A DNA stretch of 64,000 nt from Amyelois transitella (taxonomy: Eukaryota > Arthropoda > Insecta > Lepidoptera > Pyralidae), in the NCBI RefSeq assembly GCF_032362555.1, contig NC_083511.1:62001-126000 (forward strand). The letters run 5' to 3'. Below the pieces are notes generated by a model. The model was not told the DNA's origin. It was given only the letters and a program-made list of their open reading frames with translations, and did not search any database. Positions 47,501 to 57,839 of this stretch are shown here, in pieces (the stretch's first letter is position 1; every line of letters starts with the position of its first letter). The position numbers and the translations under genes are program-made.

Positions 47501-50093
47501 TATTAAACAAATATCATCCGGTAACAAAAGTATTTCTAAAACTCAGGACATAGTAAATGCTTTTGATAATTTCTTTGCAAAAATCCCTGTGGAGCTAACT
47601 TCTGACGTTGACTCTTGTCCATTGCGCGCTGAAACCCTACTTAATAATAACACAACTCCCATCAAATCTGTCTTTAAATTTAAATATGTTAACTCTGATA
47701 TTATATTAAAGGCGTTCAAACAACTTAATTTGAAAAAGTCTGAAGACCATTGGGGTATGTCTGTTAGTATCATAAGTCAAATCATAGATATTATTGCATC
47801 TGATCTAGCTTTTATATTTAATGAATGTATTGATGAGGGTATTTTTCCAAATTTAATGAAATGTAGCAAATTAATACCTCTATTCAAAAAAGGGGAGAAA
47901 ACAGTCCTTGGCAATTATAGACCTATTTCTATATTGCCAGTTTTGAGCAAGGTGTTTGAGAAGATGATGCTTAATCAAATGCAACAATATTTTAAAATCA
48001 ATAACATTTTCCATTCCCAACAATATGGGTTCACTGCCGGGAAGTCCACCACTGATGCGGGAGTAGCACTTGTTACTCAAATCTATGACGCGTGGGAGAG
48101 TTCACAGGATTCAGTTGGAGTCTTTTGCGATCTCTCTAAAGCATTTGATTGCGTAGATCATCAGACACTTTTGCGTAAACTTCGTCAATATGGGTTTGAC
48201 CACAAATCAACTAAACTAATGGCATCCTATTTGACTGATAGGCTTCAAACTGTAGATATTAATGGAGTAAAGTCAAGCGGATCAAGCGTCTCAATGGGTG
48301 TTCCTCAGGGCTCAATTTTAGGACCATTCCTCTTCTTGGTATATGTCAATGACCTGCCTTTTATGGTGGAAAAACAGGCGGGTATAGTGCTGTTTGCCGA
48401 TGACACTTCTTTAATATTTAAATTAGATCGCCATAGCGAAAATGTAAGTTCGGTTAATAATATACTGTCGGCCATATCTATCTGGTTCTCAACCAACAAT
48501 CTTCTTTTAAATGCTAATAAGACCCAATGCATTAAATTTACCCTTCCAAACGTAAGGCAGGCCAATACTGACATAATACTGGAAGGCCAGAAATTAGAAT
48601 TTGTTGAAAATACAAAGTTTTTAGGAATTATAATTGATGCAAAGCTACAGTGGGGTGCTCATATTTCTAAACTATCCAATAGACTTAGCTCTGCCGCTTA
48701 TGCTGTTAGGAGGATCCGACAATTGACAGATGTAGCTACAGCTAGGCTTGTTTATTTCAGCTATTTTCATAGCTTGTTATCTTATGGTTTACTTTTATGG
48801 GGTAGCGCGGCTGATATACAAACTATTTTTATAATTCAGAAAAGGGCCGTTCGCGCAATTTACGGCTTAGGACCAAGAGACTCGTTAAGACAACTCTTTA
48901 AGAAAATAAACATACCTACAGTAGCGTCCCAGTACATTTTTGATCTTATAATGTATGTTAGGAAAAATACCTCTTTTTTTCAAAAAGTTAGTGCCACAAC
49001 TGATAGAAATTTACGTAATAAACATAAATTAGTCATGCCGTTTCATAGGCTTAGCAAAGTCAGTAAATCATTTATGGGGAACTGTATACGATTTTATAAT
49101 AGGTTGCCGGAGTCTGTTCTTGATATGCCCTACCGAAAATTCAAAGAGTATGTAAAGAAAGTACTTTGTGAGAAGGCTTATTATAGGACTGATGATTACC
49201 TTAATGATAAAAACATCTGGCTCGAGCTTGGCACAGGAACCTCGTAATTAATTGTAGTTTAATTTGAACTTAAATCAAAATTTCAGTACACTCTGTACAT
49301 AAATCTTTTTAAAATTGGCAATCCATAAAATATATATATATATATATATATTTCTTTTTTCAATATTAAATCTCATAAATATATAAATCTCCCGTGAACA
49401 ATGTATTCTCCCGTCCACATTATATTCTAAGTATAATTTAATATTGTGAAGTTGACGTTGTTAAAGAAAATGCTGCAGTGCAGTTTGTTACCGCTTCTTC
49501 TGCACTGACGCCTTGGAAGCGGCAGTAAACTTAGTTTTTAAGTAATATATTTGACGTCAACCAAGTTGTTAAACCATACGACAATTATTAAGCGATATAA
49601 TAATATCCTATAATAATGAATAAAAATTTTGAATTTTTTGAATTTTGAAGTTAGTTTGGGGTTAGAAGTTTTTAATAATAATTAATAATGCAATATTCAT
49701 ATTTAATTTCTATTTTTCTTTAACTTAGATTCAAATCACTTTTTGTAACGGAATGGCATATGTGCTTCGATAGGAGTAGTGTTATCTTTGTAATGAAATA
49801 ATTTACATTAAGAAGTGGCTCACCCTTGCCTTCAATGTGATCTGTCTCTAGAAAACGTCTTCCATCTTTGTTGTTTATTGTTTGCTATTGGTTAATTTAT
49901 AATTTGGTTACAGGCAATATACGTAGAGTGGCTGCCGTCAGTGCTGTTCGGGGCGACGGCGTTAATCGCAGGCGCGTTGATGCTGACCACTCCCGAGACC
50001 CTGAACACGAGGCTCCCCGACACCATCCAGGAAGCGGAGCAGATCAAGAACCAGCCACGAAGCAACGAGATGCAGATGAATAATACCAGTTAA
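38400..50093 (+). CDS. SLC22-type organic cation transporter, gene C (isoform with exon 1c)
   Basis: Shared exons are 41300-41513, 44520-44620, 45102-45256, 45496-45854, 45985-46252, 46595-46776 and 49914-50093 (TAA). With exon 1c they encode 551 aa. Loop 1 has an NST sequon and many Cys and Ala residues. Motif A SDRWGRK spans exons 3 and 4. The SLC22 signature PESIRWLLSKGRK is in exon 5, followed by a charged Lys/Glu-rich cytoplasmic loop. SELFPTHARHS is in exon 7 and TPETLNTRLPDT in exon 8. The exon-3 and exon-4 lengths (101 and 155 nt) equal those of genes A and B. It is predicted to be a plasma-membrane transporter. Intron 7 carries a complete reverse-transcriptase ORF. Alternative first exons at 32665 and 35320 would swap the tail and TM1. 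Confidence 0.9.
41566..41836 (-). repeat. Family X retroposon carrying an internal 17-bp hairpin
   Basis: Begins CTGTGGCTCCCGGCACCAAT and ends CATATGTATGTATGTAT. Unlike other copies, it has GTGGCCATTCAGTCTTA (41742-41758) followed after 10 nt by its exact inverted copy (41769-41785). It lies in gene C intron 2, whose remainder (41840-44519) is AT-rich. Confidence 0.7.
43310..43380 (-). repeat. tRNA-derived SINE remnant
   Basis: The minus strand reads TGGCGAAGTGGTAGCGGTGC then GGGTTGCGATCC, an A-box and B-box pair without a full tRNA fold. It lies in gene C intron 2. Confidence 0.35.
44952..45035 (+). repeat. Truncated tRNA-derived SINE
   Basis: GACGGCCTCTGTGGCGCAGC and the following GATGATGAGAAACG match the SINE at 1069. 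The B-box is damaged (GGTACGATCC). It lies in gene C intron 3, just before exon 4. Confidence 0.6.
46989..49247 (+). CDS. Reverse transcriptase of a Jockey/CR1-group non-LTR element
   Basis: An uninterrupted 752-aa frame. The RT blocks read in order: LGNYRPISILPVLSKVFEKM, FCDLSKAFDCVDH, SMGVPQGSILGPFLFLVYVN and the catalytic LFADDTSL (Asp-Asp at about residues 471-472). A C-terminal domain follows. The N-terminal apurinic endonuclease expected of this class is missing, so the first Met is simply the first one in the surviving frame. With no stops or frameshifts the insertion looks young, but it cannot move by itself. It is nested in gene C intron 7 and is not part of the transporter. Jockey-superfamily or CR1-like is the safest class. 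Confidence 0.85.
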   Translation: MPSDHTGQYVTFEKESLNNLNNDKIMCRPLSSKNIRKFKINIANQLNTLTYSGNNPNEHYNNLFNMISAEYSKRFKQKQVNIRNRLQFSEWATLGIHKSRNKLYDLYAQKQYNFDPSFVEYVKNYSKLFKKVCRQAKSFHISSKINNAPNKIKETWNIINKESGKIKDRDSIKQISSGNKSISKTQDIVNAFDNFFAKIPVELTSDVDSCPLRAETLLNNNTTPIKSVFKFKYVNSDIILKAFKQLNLKKSEDHWGMSVSIISQIIDIIASDLAFIFNECIDEGIFPNLMKCSKLIPLFKKGEKTVLGNYRPISILPVLSKVFEKMMLNQMQQYFKINNIFHSQQYGFTAGKSTTDAGVALVTQIYDAWESSQDSVGVFCDLSKAFDCVDHQTLLRKLRQYGFDHKSTKLMASYLTDRLQTVDINGVKSSGSSVSMGVPQGSILGPFLFLVYVNDLPFMVEKQAGIVLFADDTSLIFKLDRHSENVSSVNNILSAISIWFSTNNLLLNANKTQCIKFTLPNVRQANTDIILEGQKLEFVENTKFLGIIIDAKLQWGAHISKLSNRLSSAAYAVRRIRQLTDVATARLVYFSYFHSLLSYGLLLWGSAADIQTIFIIQKRAVRAIYGLGPRDSLRQLFKKINIPTVASQYIFDLIMYVRKNTSFFQKVSATTDRNLRNKHKLVMPFHRLSKVSKSFMGNCIRFYNRLPESVLDMPYRKFKEYVKKVLCEKAYYRTDDYLNDKNIWLELGTGTS
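49451..49561 (+). other. Predicted H-type pseudoknot in retrotransposon 3' UTR (copy 2)
   Basis: The same interleaved stems as copy 1. CAGTGCAG (49476-49483) pairs with CTGCACTG (49500-49507). CCGCTTC (49491-49497) pairs with GAAGCGG (49516-49522). They are closed by GTTGACGT (49451-49458) with ACGTCAAC (49554-49561). Confidence 0.55.
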
Positions 50094-51323
50094 CCAACAA
50101 CCATGTCTAGTGTGTCTTTAAAGATAGTCTAACAGAAGATGACTAAAATATTTTTGACAATCTCACAGATTACCCAATTGAGTGAGCTAAGGTAGCTAGA
50201 GATAGTTTAAGTTTGGTTGCCGGAGATGAGTGTGTGAGATCTGATAGCATTAAGCAGCACGAATATCTGGTACGGATTTATAATATGGGTGATTTACTTT
50301 ACTTGAGACTTTGTCTAGAGAAAATATACCCTCTAGTTGTTAAAGTATTATAATAAAAGTGATAAGTGAAAGATTTACATTGTTATCAATAAAAATAGGT
50401 AATATTCATATACAAGTTTTATGCCAACTCATGTTTTTAGGATTACTATTATTCACTACGATTTTGACAACATATGTTTGGTGCGGAATGATTGTTATGG
50501 TTATTGTGCTGTGATATTCATATTCATTAAAAGATAAAATTTCAATTTATAGATTCTTTTTCGACGTTTGAATGTACTCTGTTTTCATAAGACAGTGAAA
50601 AAACTATTTGTCAGCAAACTACCTACTGCCTACTAAGATATTTGAGATCCTTAATAATCAATTTTGAAATTGAATCAATCATTATATTTTTATTTGAAGT
50701 ATCAATGATTATGGTTATTTCAATCCAAATATGCATAAAATTATAATATTGCCAAAATTAATACCAGGTCGTAAAGGCCTTGAATCAACCTTGTAACTTC
50801 AACGTATTTGTTGGATATTAATATAAGCTGACCTGACCTTGTCCGTATCAATAAATTATTACAATTCGTAGGTATATATGTTATTAGGACGTTAATGCGT
50901 TATCTAATTGATATTTCAAAGTGATTTGTGATAAGTTCCCAAACTATTGCTCTGTTTTGTTTTGTTTCGGGGTAAAGATTCATATTCAAATTTTTTATTA
51001 ATTATACATATTATGGGAAATCTCGTACATCAGTTTAGTCTCTCGCATACACTAAAGAGATTCTAGTATCATTAACATTTGTAAAATTTTTGTCAAATTG
51101 TTTTGTAGGTTTTTTATGGTATAACTTACCGTAACTTCAAATTATATGTACATATGTATGTGTTTGATAATGTTTTCGATCTTTCATTTCAACTGTGAAA
51201 ATATTTAATGTACAATGCTGGTTGAGTCAGCTATTTAATGTAAAGCATAATTAATAGACTATTTATTTAGTAAATAAATGACATTAAATTATACAGATTC
51301 ATTGTTTGTATTTTTTTTTTGGG

Positions 51324-51367
51324 GCCAAGGTCTGGTCCCCAACTTTATTTGGGGACCAGACCTTGGC
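51324..51367. repeat. Perfect 19-bp hairpin absent from the duplicate
   Basis: GCCAAGGTCTGGTCCCCAA (51324-51342) and its exact inverse (51349-51367) flank a 6-nt loop. The E-side sequence has only the right arm (about 60473-60493). Confidence 0.8.
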
Positions 51368-51540
51368 TCCATTATCTGAGTTAGCAATAAGCATAGTAGG
51401 TAGTTTTTGAAACTCTTTCTTTAGCATTTTTGTATTTTCATCAAAAACTATATGATGTTTAGACATACATATGTAGAGAGATAGGTGAATTTCAATTAAA
51501 TAAATTTTAAGAATCAAATAAATGCTAAATAGAAGAAGGC

Positions 51541-51546
51541 TTTATT
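51541..51546 (-). terminator. Poly(A) signal of gene D
   Basis: AATAAA on the minus strand begins 10-11 nt after gene D's TGA. Gene E has the same arrangement at 60642-60647. Confidence 0.5.
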
Positions 51547-51556
51547 AGTTAACAGA

Positions 51557-54500
51557 TCACTTATTGAGTTGACGTTTGCTGAGGCTCTCGGCCTCCTCCA
51601 TGGTGTTGGGCAGCTTGGTGTTGAGCGTCTCCGGCGTGGTGAAGATCAGGATCCCGGACAGCAGCGCGAACCCCCCGAACAATATTTGTGGCAGCGGCTC
51701 CCACACCTCTGTACCCTGAAATAACATGTACAATATTATCAGACTTTAATCAAACAAAACTAAAGAAATCATTAAATAAAAGTCAATCGACCAATTAAAA
51801 AAAATTGAGGCTTATCAGATAATCTTGTGCTGTTTTATAAGCTGGGGAGGAGAATGCAAAGGACATGAAATCGGAAGGGGAGGGTGAATGAGAAGTTAGT
51901 AACACTCGTATGAGAAAATTTTTATTACAGGACACGACTCTTCCATATTAACGAACAATGCACGCATTTTCATTCAATGTTTGAGATTCCTTATGGTAGT
52001 AGAGTAACTATACGAAATACAAATACCCAATTAAGTAATACTCACAAGAGCGGGAGTGAGTGGCGCCGTGATGGAGCCGAGCCGGCCCACCATGGAGGCG
52101 AAGGCGACAAGGCTGTGGCGGTACTTGGTGGGGAACAGCTCGGCCGTGTACACGTACACCGACGTCATCACCACCGCGATGCTGTACTTCCCCACCAGGT
52201 ACACCGCCATCGATAGCCCGGCGTGGCCTGCAAATATAAAACACGTAAAATCTTTAATTTGTATGATTTGCGTAGATTGGTGCCGAATTTTAAAATCAAC
52301 AGATGATGAAGCTATCAATTATGACCACCGTGTTGATGAGTCCATCGTTATTGTTTATGAAGAGAAATGAACGGATGATGATTTTGTATTTGAAAGCTTA
52401 CCATCAGGCATGAAGGCGAAAACAAACTGGCATATGGAACACAACCAGTACGCAGTGATGAGAACTGGCTTCCTGCCGATGCGGTCCAGCAGCATGATGG
52501 CCGTCCAGAAGCCGGGGATCTCAATAGCAGCCACATACACATAGTTCAGGTATCTGTTACCGGATAAGTTCACGGCATTGATGTTCATGCCGTAGTAGAC
52601 GAGCGTATTCGTGATCCACCAGATTGGAGCCACGCAGCATCGGAGTAAAATCGCACGCGATCTGAACACGAGTATCGGAAGCCATGGCTCTTTTGGTTTT
52701 TCTATATGTTTCTCAGCCTCAGCAGTCGCTCGTAGTAGTTCCAAAGATTTATCAGACAATTTCTTCTTGTTTGCTTTTGCGACTTTCTTCAATATGGCTT
52801 CTGATTCTTCATAGCGGCCTTTACTCATTAGCCAGCGCACAGATTCTGACAGGATCCAGAAATAAGAGACGACGAAGAGTTGGGGTATGTAAAGCACTTG
52901 GGTGAGAGGGCGCCAGGATTGGACCCCCCACGCAATAAATCCTAAGATCACCTGTCCCACTGCAAACATCGTTGATATTGTGGCACCCGCTTTTACTCGA
53001 TATTTGGGGCCAACCAGTTCAGTGACTGAAATCAATCAATGTATTAATAAGTTTAATTTCTCTGTGACTAAAAGTTAAATGACATTATGGTTGAGGCCTT
53101 ACCCAAAATGTGACAAGAAGAGAACGCCCCCGCCCCGACAGTAGACTCAATGACTTCAAGGGCCAAGAACCATTCATAGCTGTTGACGAAGGAGCGCACG
53201 AGCCCGATCCAGCCCGTGTTGAAGGCATTGATGGTGAGGGCGACGCGGCGGCCCCAGCGGTCGGAGATGTACCCCGTGATGGGCAGCACCAGCAGCGTGC
53301 CGATGGTGCGGATGGAGCCGATCTGGCTGCGACGCCACTCATCGCACGCCATGTCGAACTGTGCACAAATTACATAAGCTTTAAGAACTCGTAATCCACG
53401 AGTAGATGACGAGAAAAGTAAATAGATAAAGATCTGTTCCACTTTGTGTACAGAGAGTTTGTATTTATAGTAAGTGAATTCATAGTTTTGCCTTTCCTAT
53501 CGCTAATAAAAGGTAGTGAATGTTCAGCACGAAATTATTTTTATGAAATGGATTTTGTTCATTTTATATGCTGACTTGTGTATAGATTATCTATGTTGTT
53601 TAAATCAATGATTAGAAAACAGAAGATTAAATAAATTAAAAAATGAATTGATTACAGATTATCCTTTATCATAAGATTTTATAACTTACATCATAGACGA
53701 CGCTAAGAGTGTTTTCATAGACATAACCATCGCAGTCTTCCACCCTGGCGCGGTCGAACCAGTCAGCCGGGCAGGAGTCGTTGCTGGGGAGCTGCGGGAG
53801 GCGGTCCGGGAACCGCGAGCAGGCCTCGAAGGAGTCCCGGCTGGTGCCGTTGATGGCGTTGAGCACCCACTCGGGGCGGAACTCGGGGTGCGGCGCGGCG
53901 CTGGCGGGACCGTCGCACTGCGTGATGCGGCATCTGGGGTTGAAGGTGACTTGTGTTTAGAGCTACCATGTTCTGTAGGAAACAGATAAATAAACCTGCA
54001 AGATAAAATAAATCAGCTATAAAAATCAATGCCATTGATGTTTGGCTACATTGACGAACTTAGATTAGTGTTCGGACCAACATGCCTCTGTGTTCCCTAT
54101 AGTGTACCTATTTAGACAATTTCTGACTACTACATAATGTATTTAACAGCATTTCCTTCTTTTTCAATACATATACGCACTTTGACATACATTAAGAAAT
54201 ATACAAAGCTCACTTTGCTTTTAAAATATTCTCATTCTCAAATCGACTGCAATAAATGTATAATCGTCAGATCCGGTGTTTACTCGTATGTATGGAATGA
54301 TAATACCATATTTTGATACGAATTATGCTAAAGGAGCATTACTTCTGAATCTTATCTAGATGTAATTATCATAATGTATGTTCTAACTAGCTATAACCCG
54401 CAGCTTCGCCCGCGCGAATTCGAACGCCCGAACCGGGCTCTTCTCCGAAGAGGTCGCATCCAGGACTAATGCCAAAAGGAAGATGATCGTTTTGTGGCAA

Positions 54501-55174
54501 ATGGCTAAGTAAACTCTTTTGCTAAACTTAATTTTTTTTTAAGATAGAACTCAATATATGTAATTTTTTTCATTTTTATTTCGGTGACATAGTCTTTTAA
54601 GTATTCATACTCGTGGGTAAATAATTTGTGCCGCAGTCCGCGTGACGACATTCGAGAATCTTTGAACTACGTTTTCGTTTACCATGCTTCATTTTCTTTC
54701 ATTCAAGAAATAAAATAGCATATTATTAAATAGTTTGTAAGTTAATAAGTATCTTAGGCAGGTGAAAACAACGCTAACTAAAACACGAAGAAACAAAAAA
54801 CGAAGTCACGCTATGAAAAAAAAAATATTAATGAAAATCCTAATATATCCCTGTAAAAGGTGCAAAAGGTCATGTTCAAATACAGGTTTACTTTCGAAAA
54901 AAAAGAAAATACGTAGGTTATAAAACCTTTACTTCGCCTAAATTAAACCTCACCTAGTAGGAATCCTGGCTGTGGTGAAGATGTACTCCCCCGACGCAAA
55001 TGCTGAGAATATGACAGGCAGCGCTGCCAAGGCCAGGGTCACCAGCTGGTAGCGCCCAAACTGCCCCACTTCATCCGTCAGAATTGCGTCCAGATCGATT
55101 GCAGGAGGATCCTGTTTGGATTTGTCAGTGACGCCGTCAAATGCTTGGCTTTTCTCGGCCGCGGTGTCTGTCAT
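51557..55174 (-). CDS. SLC22-type organic cation/carnitine transporter, gene D
   Basis: Six exons: 54954-55174, 53690-53933, 53103-53358, 52402-53025, 52046-52227 and 51557-51715. They total 561 aa in consistent phase, starting MTDTAAEKSQAFDG. The N-terminal tail is long and acidic. Loop 1 has an NGT sequon and several Cys. Motif A SDRWGRR is at 187-193. The SLC22 signature SESVRWLMSKGRYEES and AELFPTKYRHS are present, and the C-terminal TPETLNTKLPNT closely matches gene C. Two introns of genes A-C are absent: exon 3 (256 nt) equals 101+155, and the exon covering TM5-TM10 is a single 624 nt. Gene E is a near-identical downstream duplicate. Substrate is not inferable. Confidence 0.9.
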
Positions 55175-55543
55175 GGCTACAGAAATATAAGAGTTTAATA
55201 CACGATTGGTTAGGGTATTATAGAAGGTTTCAGATTTAGTTATATTTACGTTGAAAATGTTTTGTAATATGATAATAGGAGATACATGCCCCGTACTATT
55301 TCTTTTCCATGTCGTAAGATGACTTAGAGTAAAAAGCACTTCACTAATCTACAACCATATTCCCAACTAGGTAAAGTTCTATTTCACAAAGTTCCCCGCA
55401 GTCATGAGGTGAACAGAAGTATTAAACATTATTTACTTGAGTTACCTCATCTTGTGGTATATGTTATAGATAATCTTCGAGAAAGAAGAAAGGAGAGTCA
55501 AATATATGTTGTACTCCAGTCTACTAAATAAGCAATCCTATTT

Positions 55544-55999
55544 CTATGGAGCGTTGGTAAAAAATACATCATATTTTAAATTAAAATTCCATATACTAAC
55601 TGTTACAAGGTTCCTTCTCCCTTGCTTAAAGCAAAACTCGTGACGGTGAGGTTGCTTTTTGACCTCGGCCCATGCACCAACTTTTTGAACTGGCTTTCCA
55701 ATATAAAGGTTGTCTTCTGCAGGTTCACTATATTTCACTCCTCGCCCCCTCGAGCCTCGAAGACTCGTAAAGTATGAATGTAATGAGAGGGAGTTGCGTG
55801 TTGTGATGTGAATGCATAATTCCCTGTTATCGCCGATTAGATTAAGGTTAATGGTATCTTTAATAATTTCAATAATCAGCTTAGATACGTAACGGCAAAG
55901 TTGACGAGTAATATCGTTTGTTCGCCTAACAACGGCTGCTGCCTTTTCAGAAAGAGCAATTTTTAAGGGTGACCGGAGACCAGGCCGCGCCGCACTCAT
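55544..55999 (-). other. Unassigned 151-codon open frame upstream of gene D
   Basis: The frame begins MSAARPGLRSPLKIALSEKA and has a basic composition with no recognised domain. It lies 370 nt upstream of gene D's ATG, where a 5' UTR or promoter is expected. Chance or 5' UTR is likelier than a gene. The stretches 55175-55543 and 56000-56871 show nothing recognisable. Confidence 0.15.
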
Positions 56000-56871
56000 C
56001 ACAGTTGCCTTACTTAATTAACCCAATACCGACTAGGTACCGAAATCCAAAACTGTATATTTAAGACCGGGCCGGGAGGAGAAAGAAGGTATGTTTATAT
56101 CTATCTCTTAACAGTCAAATCATTGAGCCGATTTTAAAGAAACTTGGTACACATATAGTTGTGATTCTGAATAATTATAGTTTTGAATTGAGCAATAATA
56201 TGCCCTTTATGTTACTTTTTCCTGCGGGAACGGGTCAAACGGGAATTTTAGTTACCGCACGTGAGCGCAAGCTTGTTATATAACTATCTAGTATAATATC
56301 TCATGTAGATGGAGGTATTTGCTTTGTTTTATGAAAGATGTGTCAGGACCAGATTCCCTTGGAAGTTATGCCTTAAGCAAAAATCTAGTAAAAAAAAAAA
56401 CGAATGAAATTCCATAGGGCCGGCATTTTTTTAATTCGATGTTTAATAAATTTGCTTTTAATTGAATATAAATAAGGAAAAAAATACTTTATTAGACTTC
56501 AATTAATTTATAAATACGGTTTAATGACAAGATATTAAAAACATTCTTTATTGAGTTGAAAACAGCGTACAAAGTTAAGTGTGTAAATAAGATTATTATC
56601 AAACATTATCATAAAACATTTATTGCGCATTCATTATTATTTATATTTACAAAGCAATATCTTTAAGCCTATCATTTGTAGATAAAGCTTATATCCTTTA
56701 ATACTGAAATTTAACTTGGAGAGCTATTTTCTTCTACACAAGCAAAGATTTTAGCAGACAGACGACTCCAGTGCCTATCTGAAAAGTATAAGGAAGAAAC
56801 GGAGTAAGATTAATTCCCGAAGAATTCACGAAGTTGAGGACCTCCGGCACCAGGTGGAAGTCCAGCAGGGA

Positions 56872-57066
56872 TCAGTACTCGGAGTCGGAGTCCTGGTCCC
56901 TGGGCTTGATGATGCCGAGCTTGGTGGCCAGCGCCGCCACGTTGGCGCGGACTTCCTCCTGCACCAGGTTGAAGGACATGGCCAGCAGGGCGATCCCAAA
57001 GAGAAGGTACAGCGAGCAGAGGGCGATGGAGTGTACTGCCGCGGCAGGGTCTTCAAGGCTCTGGCC
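56872..57066 (-). CDS. Isolated terminal exon resembling a two-pore K+ channel
   Basis: Acceptor CTGCCTCCAG, then a 64-codon frame to TGA: GQSLEDPAAAVHSI, the hydrophobic LCSLYLLFGIALLAMSFNLV, QEEVRANVAALATKLGII, and an acidic end QDSDSEY. The LFGIALLAMSFNL-QEEV pattern is what I know from TM4 and the tail start of insect and nematode K2P (TWIK-type) channels. It starts at phase 0. No other channel exon is seen up to the right edge, and gene E lies upstream on the same strand. It is therefore either the last exon of a gene with very long introns or a stranded fragment. The K2P identification is from memory. Confidence 0.5.
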   Translation of the reverse strand, partial: GQSLEDPAAAVHSIALCSLYLLFGIALLAMSFNLVQEEVRANVAALATKLGIIKPRDQDSDSEY

Positions 57067-57258
57067 CTGGAGGCAGACAGTGATTATCAATCAAGAGGCA
57101 TATTGGTTACTTTCACCTTGAAACAAGTTTAATTCTCTGACAAACAAATGAGGACGATGCAGAAACTGCTTGTGTGTGTGCAAAGTCGAGCTTTCAAGAT
57201 ATGTCAATTTTAAACATCTTCGAAAAATATATTTTGTATTTAGTAAGTAAAGTGGTAA

Positions 57259-57510
57259 CCGTGTGGTTCCTGGCATTTTAGAATAGGACCACTCCATCGT
57301 TTTCCCATGTATTTCGTTAAAGGTGACTTAGAGATATGGAATAAAAAAAACTTGTATTCTTCTTTTAGGCGATGGGCTAGCAACCTTCCACAGTTTGAAT
57401 CTCAATACCATCCTTAACAGCTGAACGTGGTCTTTCAGGCTTTGTGAGATAGTTGACTCTGTCTACCCCGTAAGGAATGAAGACGTGAATATAAGTATGT
57501 ATTAAGTATG
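57259..57510 (-). repeat. Retroposon family X copy
   Basis: CGTGTGGTTCCTGGCATTTT is followed by AATAGGACCACTCCATCG and ends near GACGTGAATATAAGTATG. It shares the ATTTTAGAATAG variant with the copy at 31493, suggesting a subfamily. Confidence 0.6.
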
Positions 57511-57839
57511 TGTGTCTTAGCATAGTTGTCAACGTTTGTACTGGACCGTTTATTTTAGAATTTAAATAAAAGAATGTGTACTGAGTGCTGATGTATATTC
57601 GGAAGAGGAAGAGAGTAAATGAGCAATGTCAAATTTTAAAAGTATAAAACGCCATCTATTTTTTTTCTTGGGTACAAGATGCTGCCCGCCATAAAAGCAC
57701 ATCGAGGTGCATTGATTAAAATAGATGGCGCGCAACATCCTCCGCGCCCAAGTACAGAGGGCAGCACTGCTGCCAACTGCACCAGTCTACCATTTCATGC
57801 AAGCACAGCAAGAAATTGTAGACCAACATAGCTCATATA

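Larger units (their letters stand above)
46950..49647 (+). mobile_element. 5'-truncated non-LTR retrotransposon in gene C intron 7
   Basis: Spans the reverse-transcriptase ORF and about 400 nt of 3' UTR, with a (TA)n run at 49330 and a GAATTTT-repeat tail at 49620-49647. The 5' boundary is not visible, and no endonuclease domain is present. It inserted in the same orientation as the host gene. Confidence 0.8.
50094..51556. other. Spacer between convergent genes C and D
   Basis: Gene C's 3' UTR probably ends near the AATAAA at 50352. From 51015 the sequence is the D-side flank of the D/E segmental duplication. Nothing coding is recognised. Confidence 0.45.
51015..54095. repeat. Segmental duplication, D-side copy
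   Basis: Matches 58720-63460 once the E-side insertions are removed. Similarity starts at GGGAAATCTCG (51015 and 58720). By eye, the outer flanks are roughly 80-90% similar, while 51537-52368 and 53045-53945 are 99.5-99.8% identical, including introns. Confidence 0.85.

Noticed and set aside
55544..55999. 151-aa protein-coding gene
   Set aside because: No domain, no splice context, and located where gene D's 5' region is expected; listed at low confidence only.
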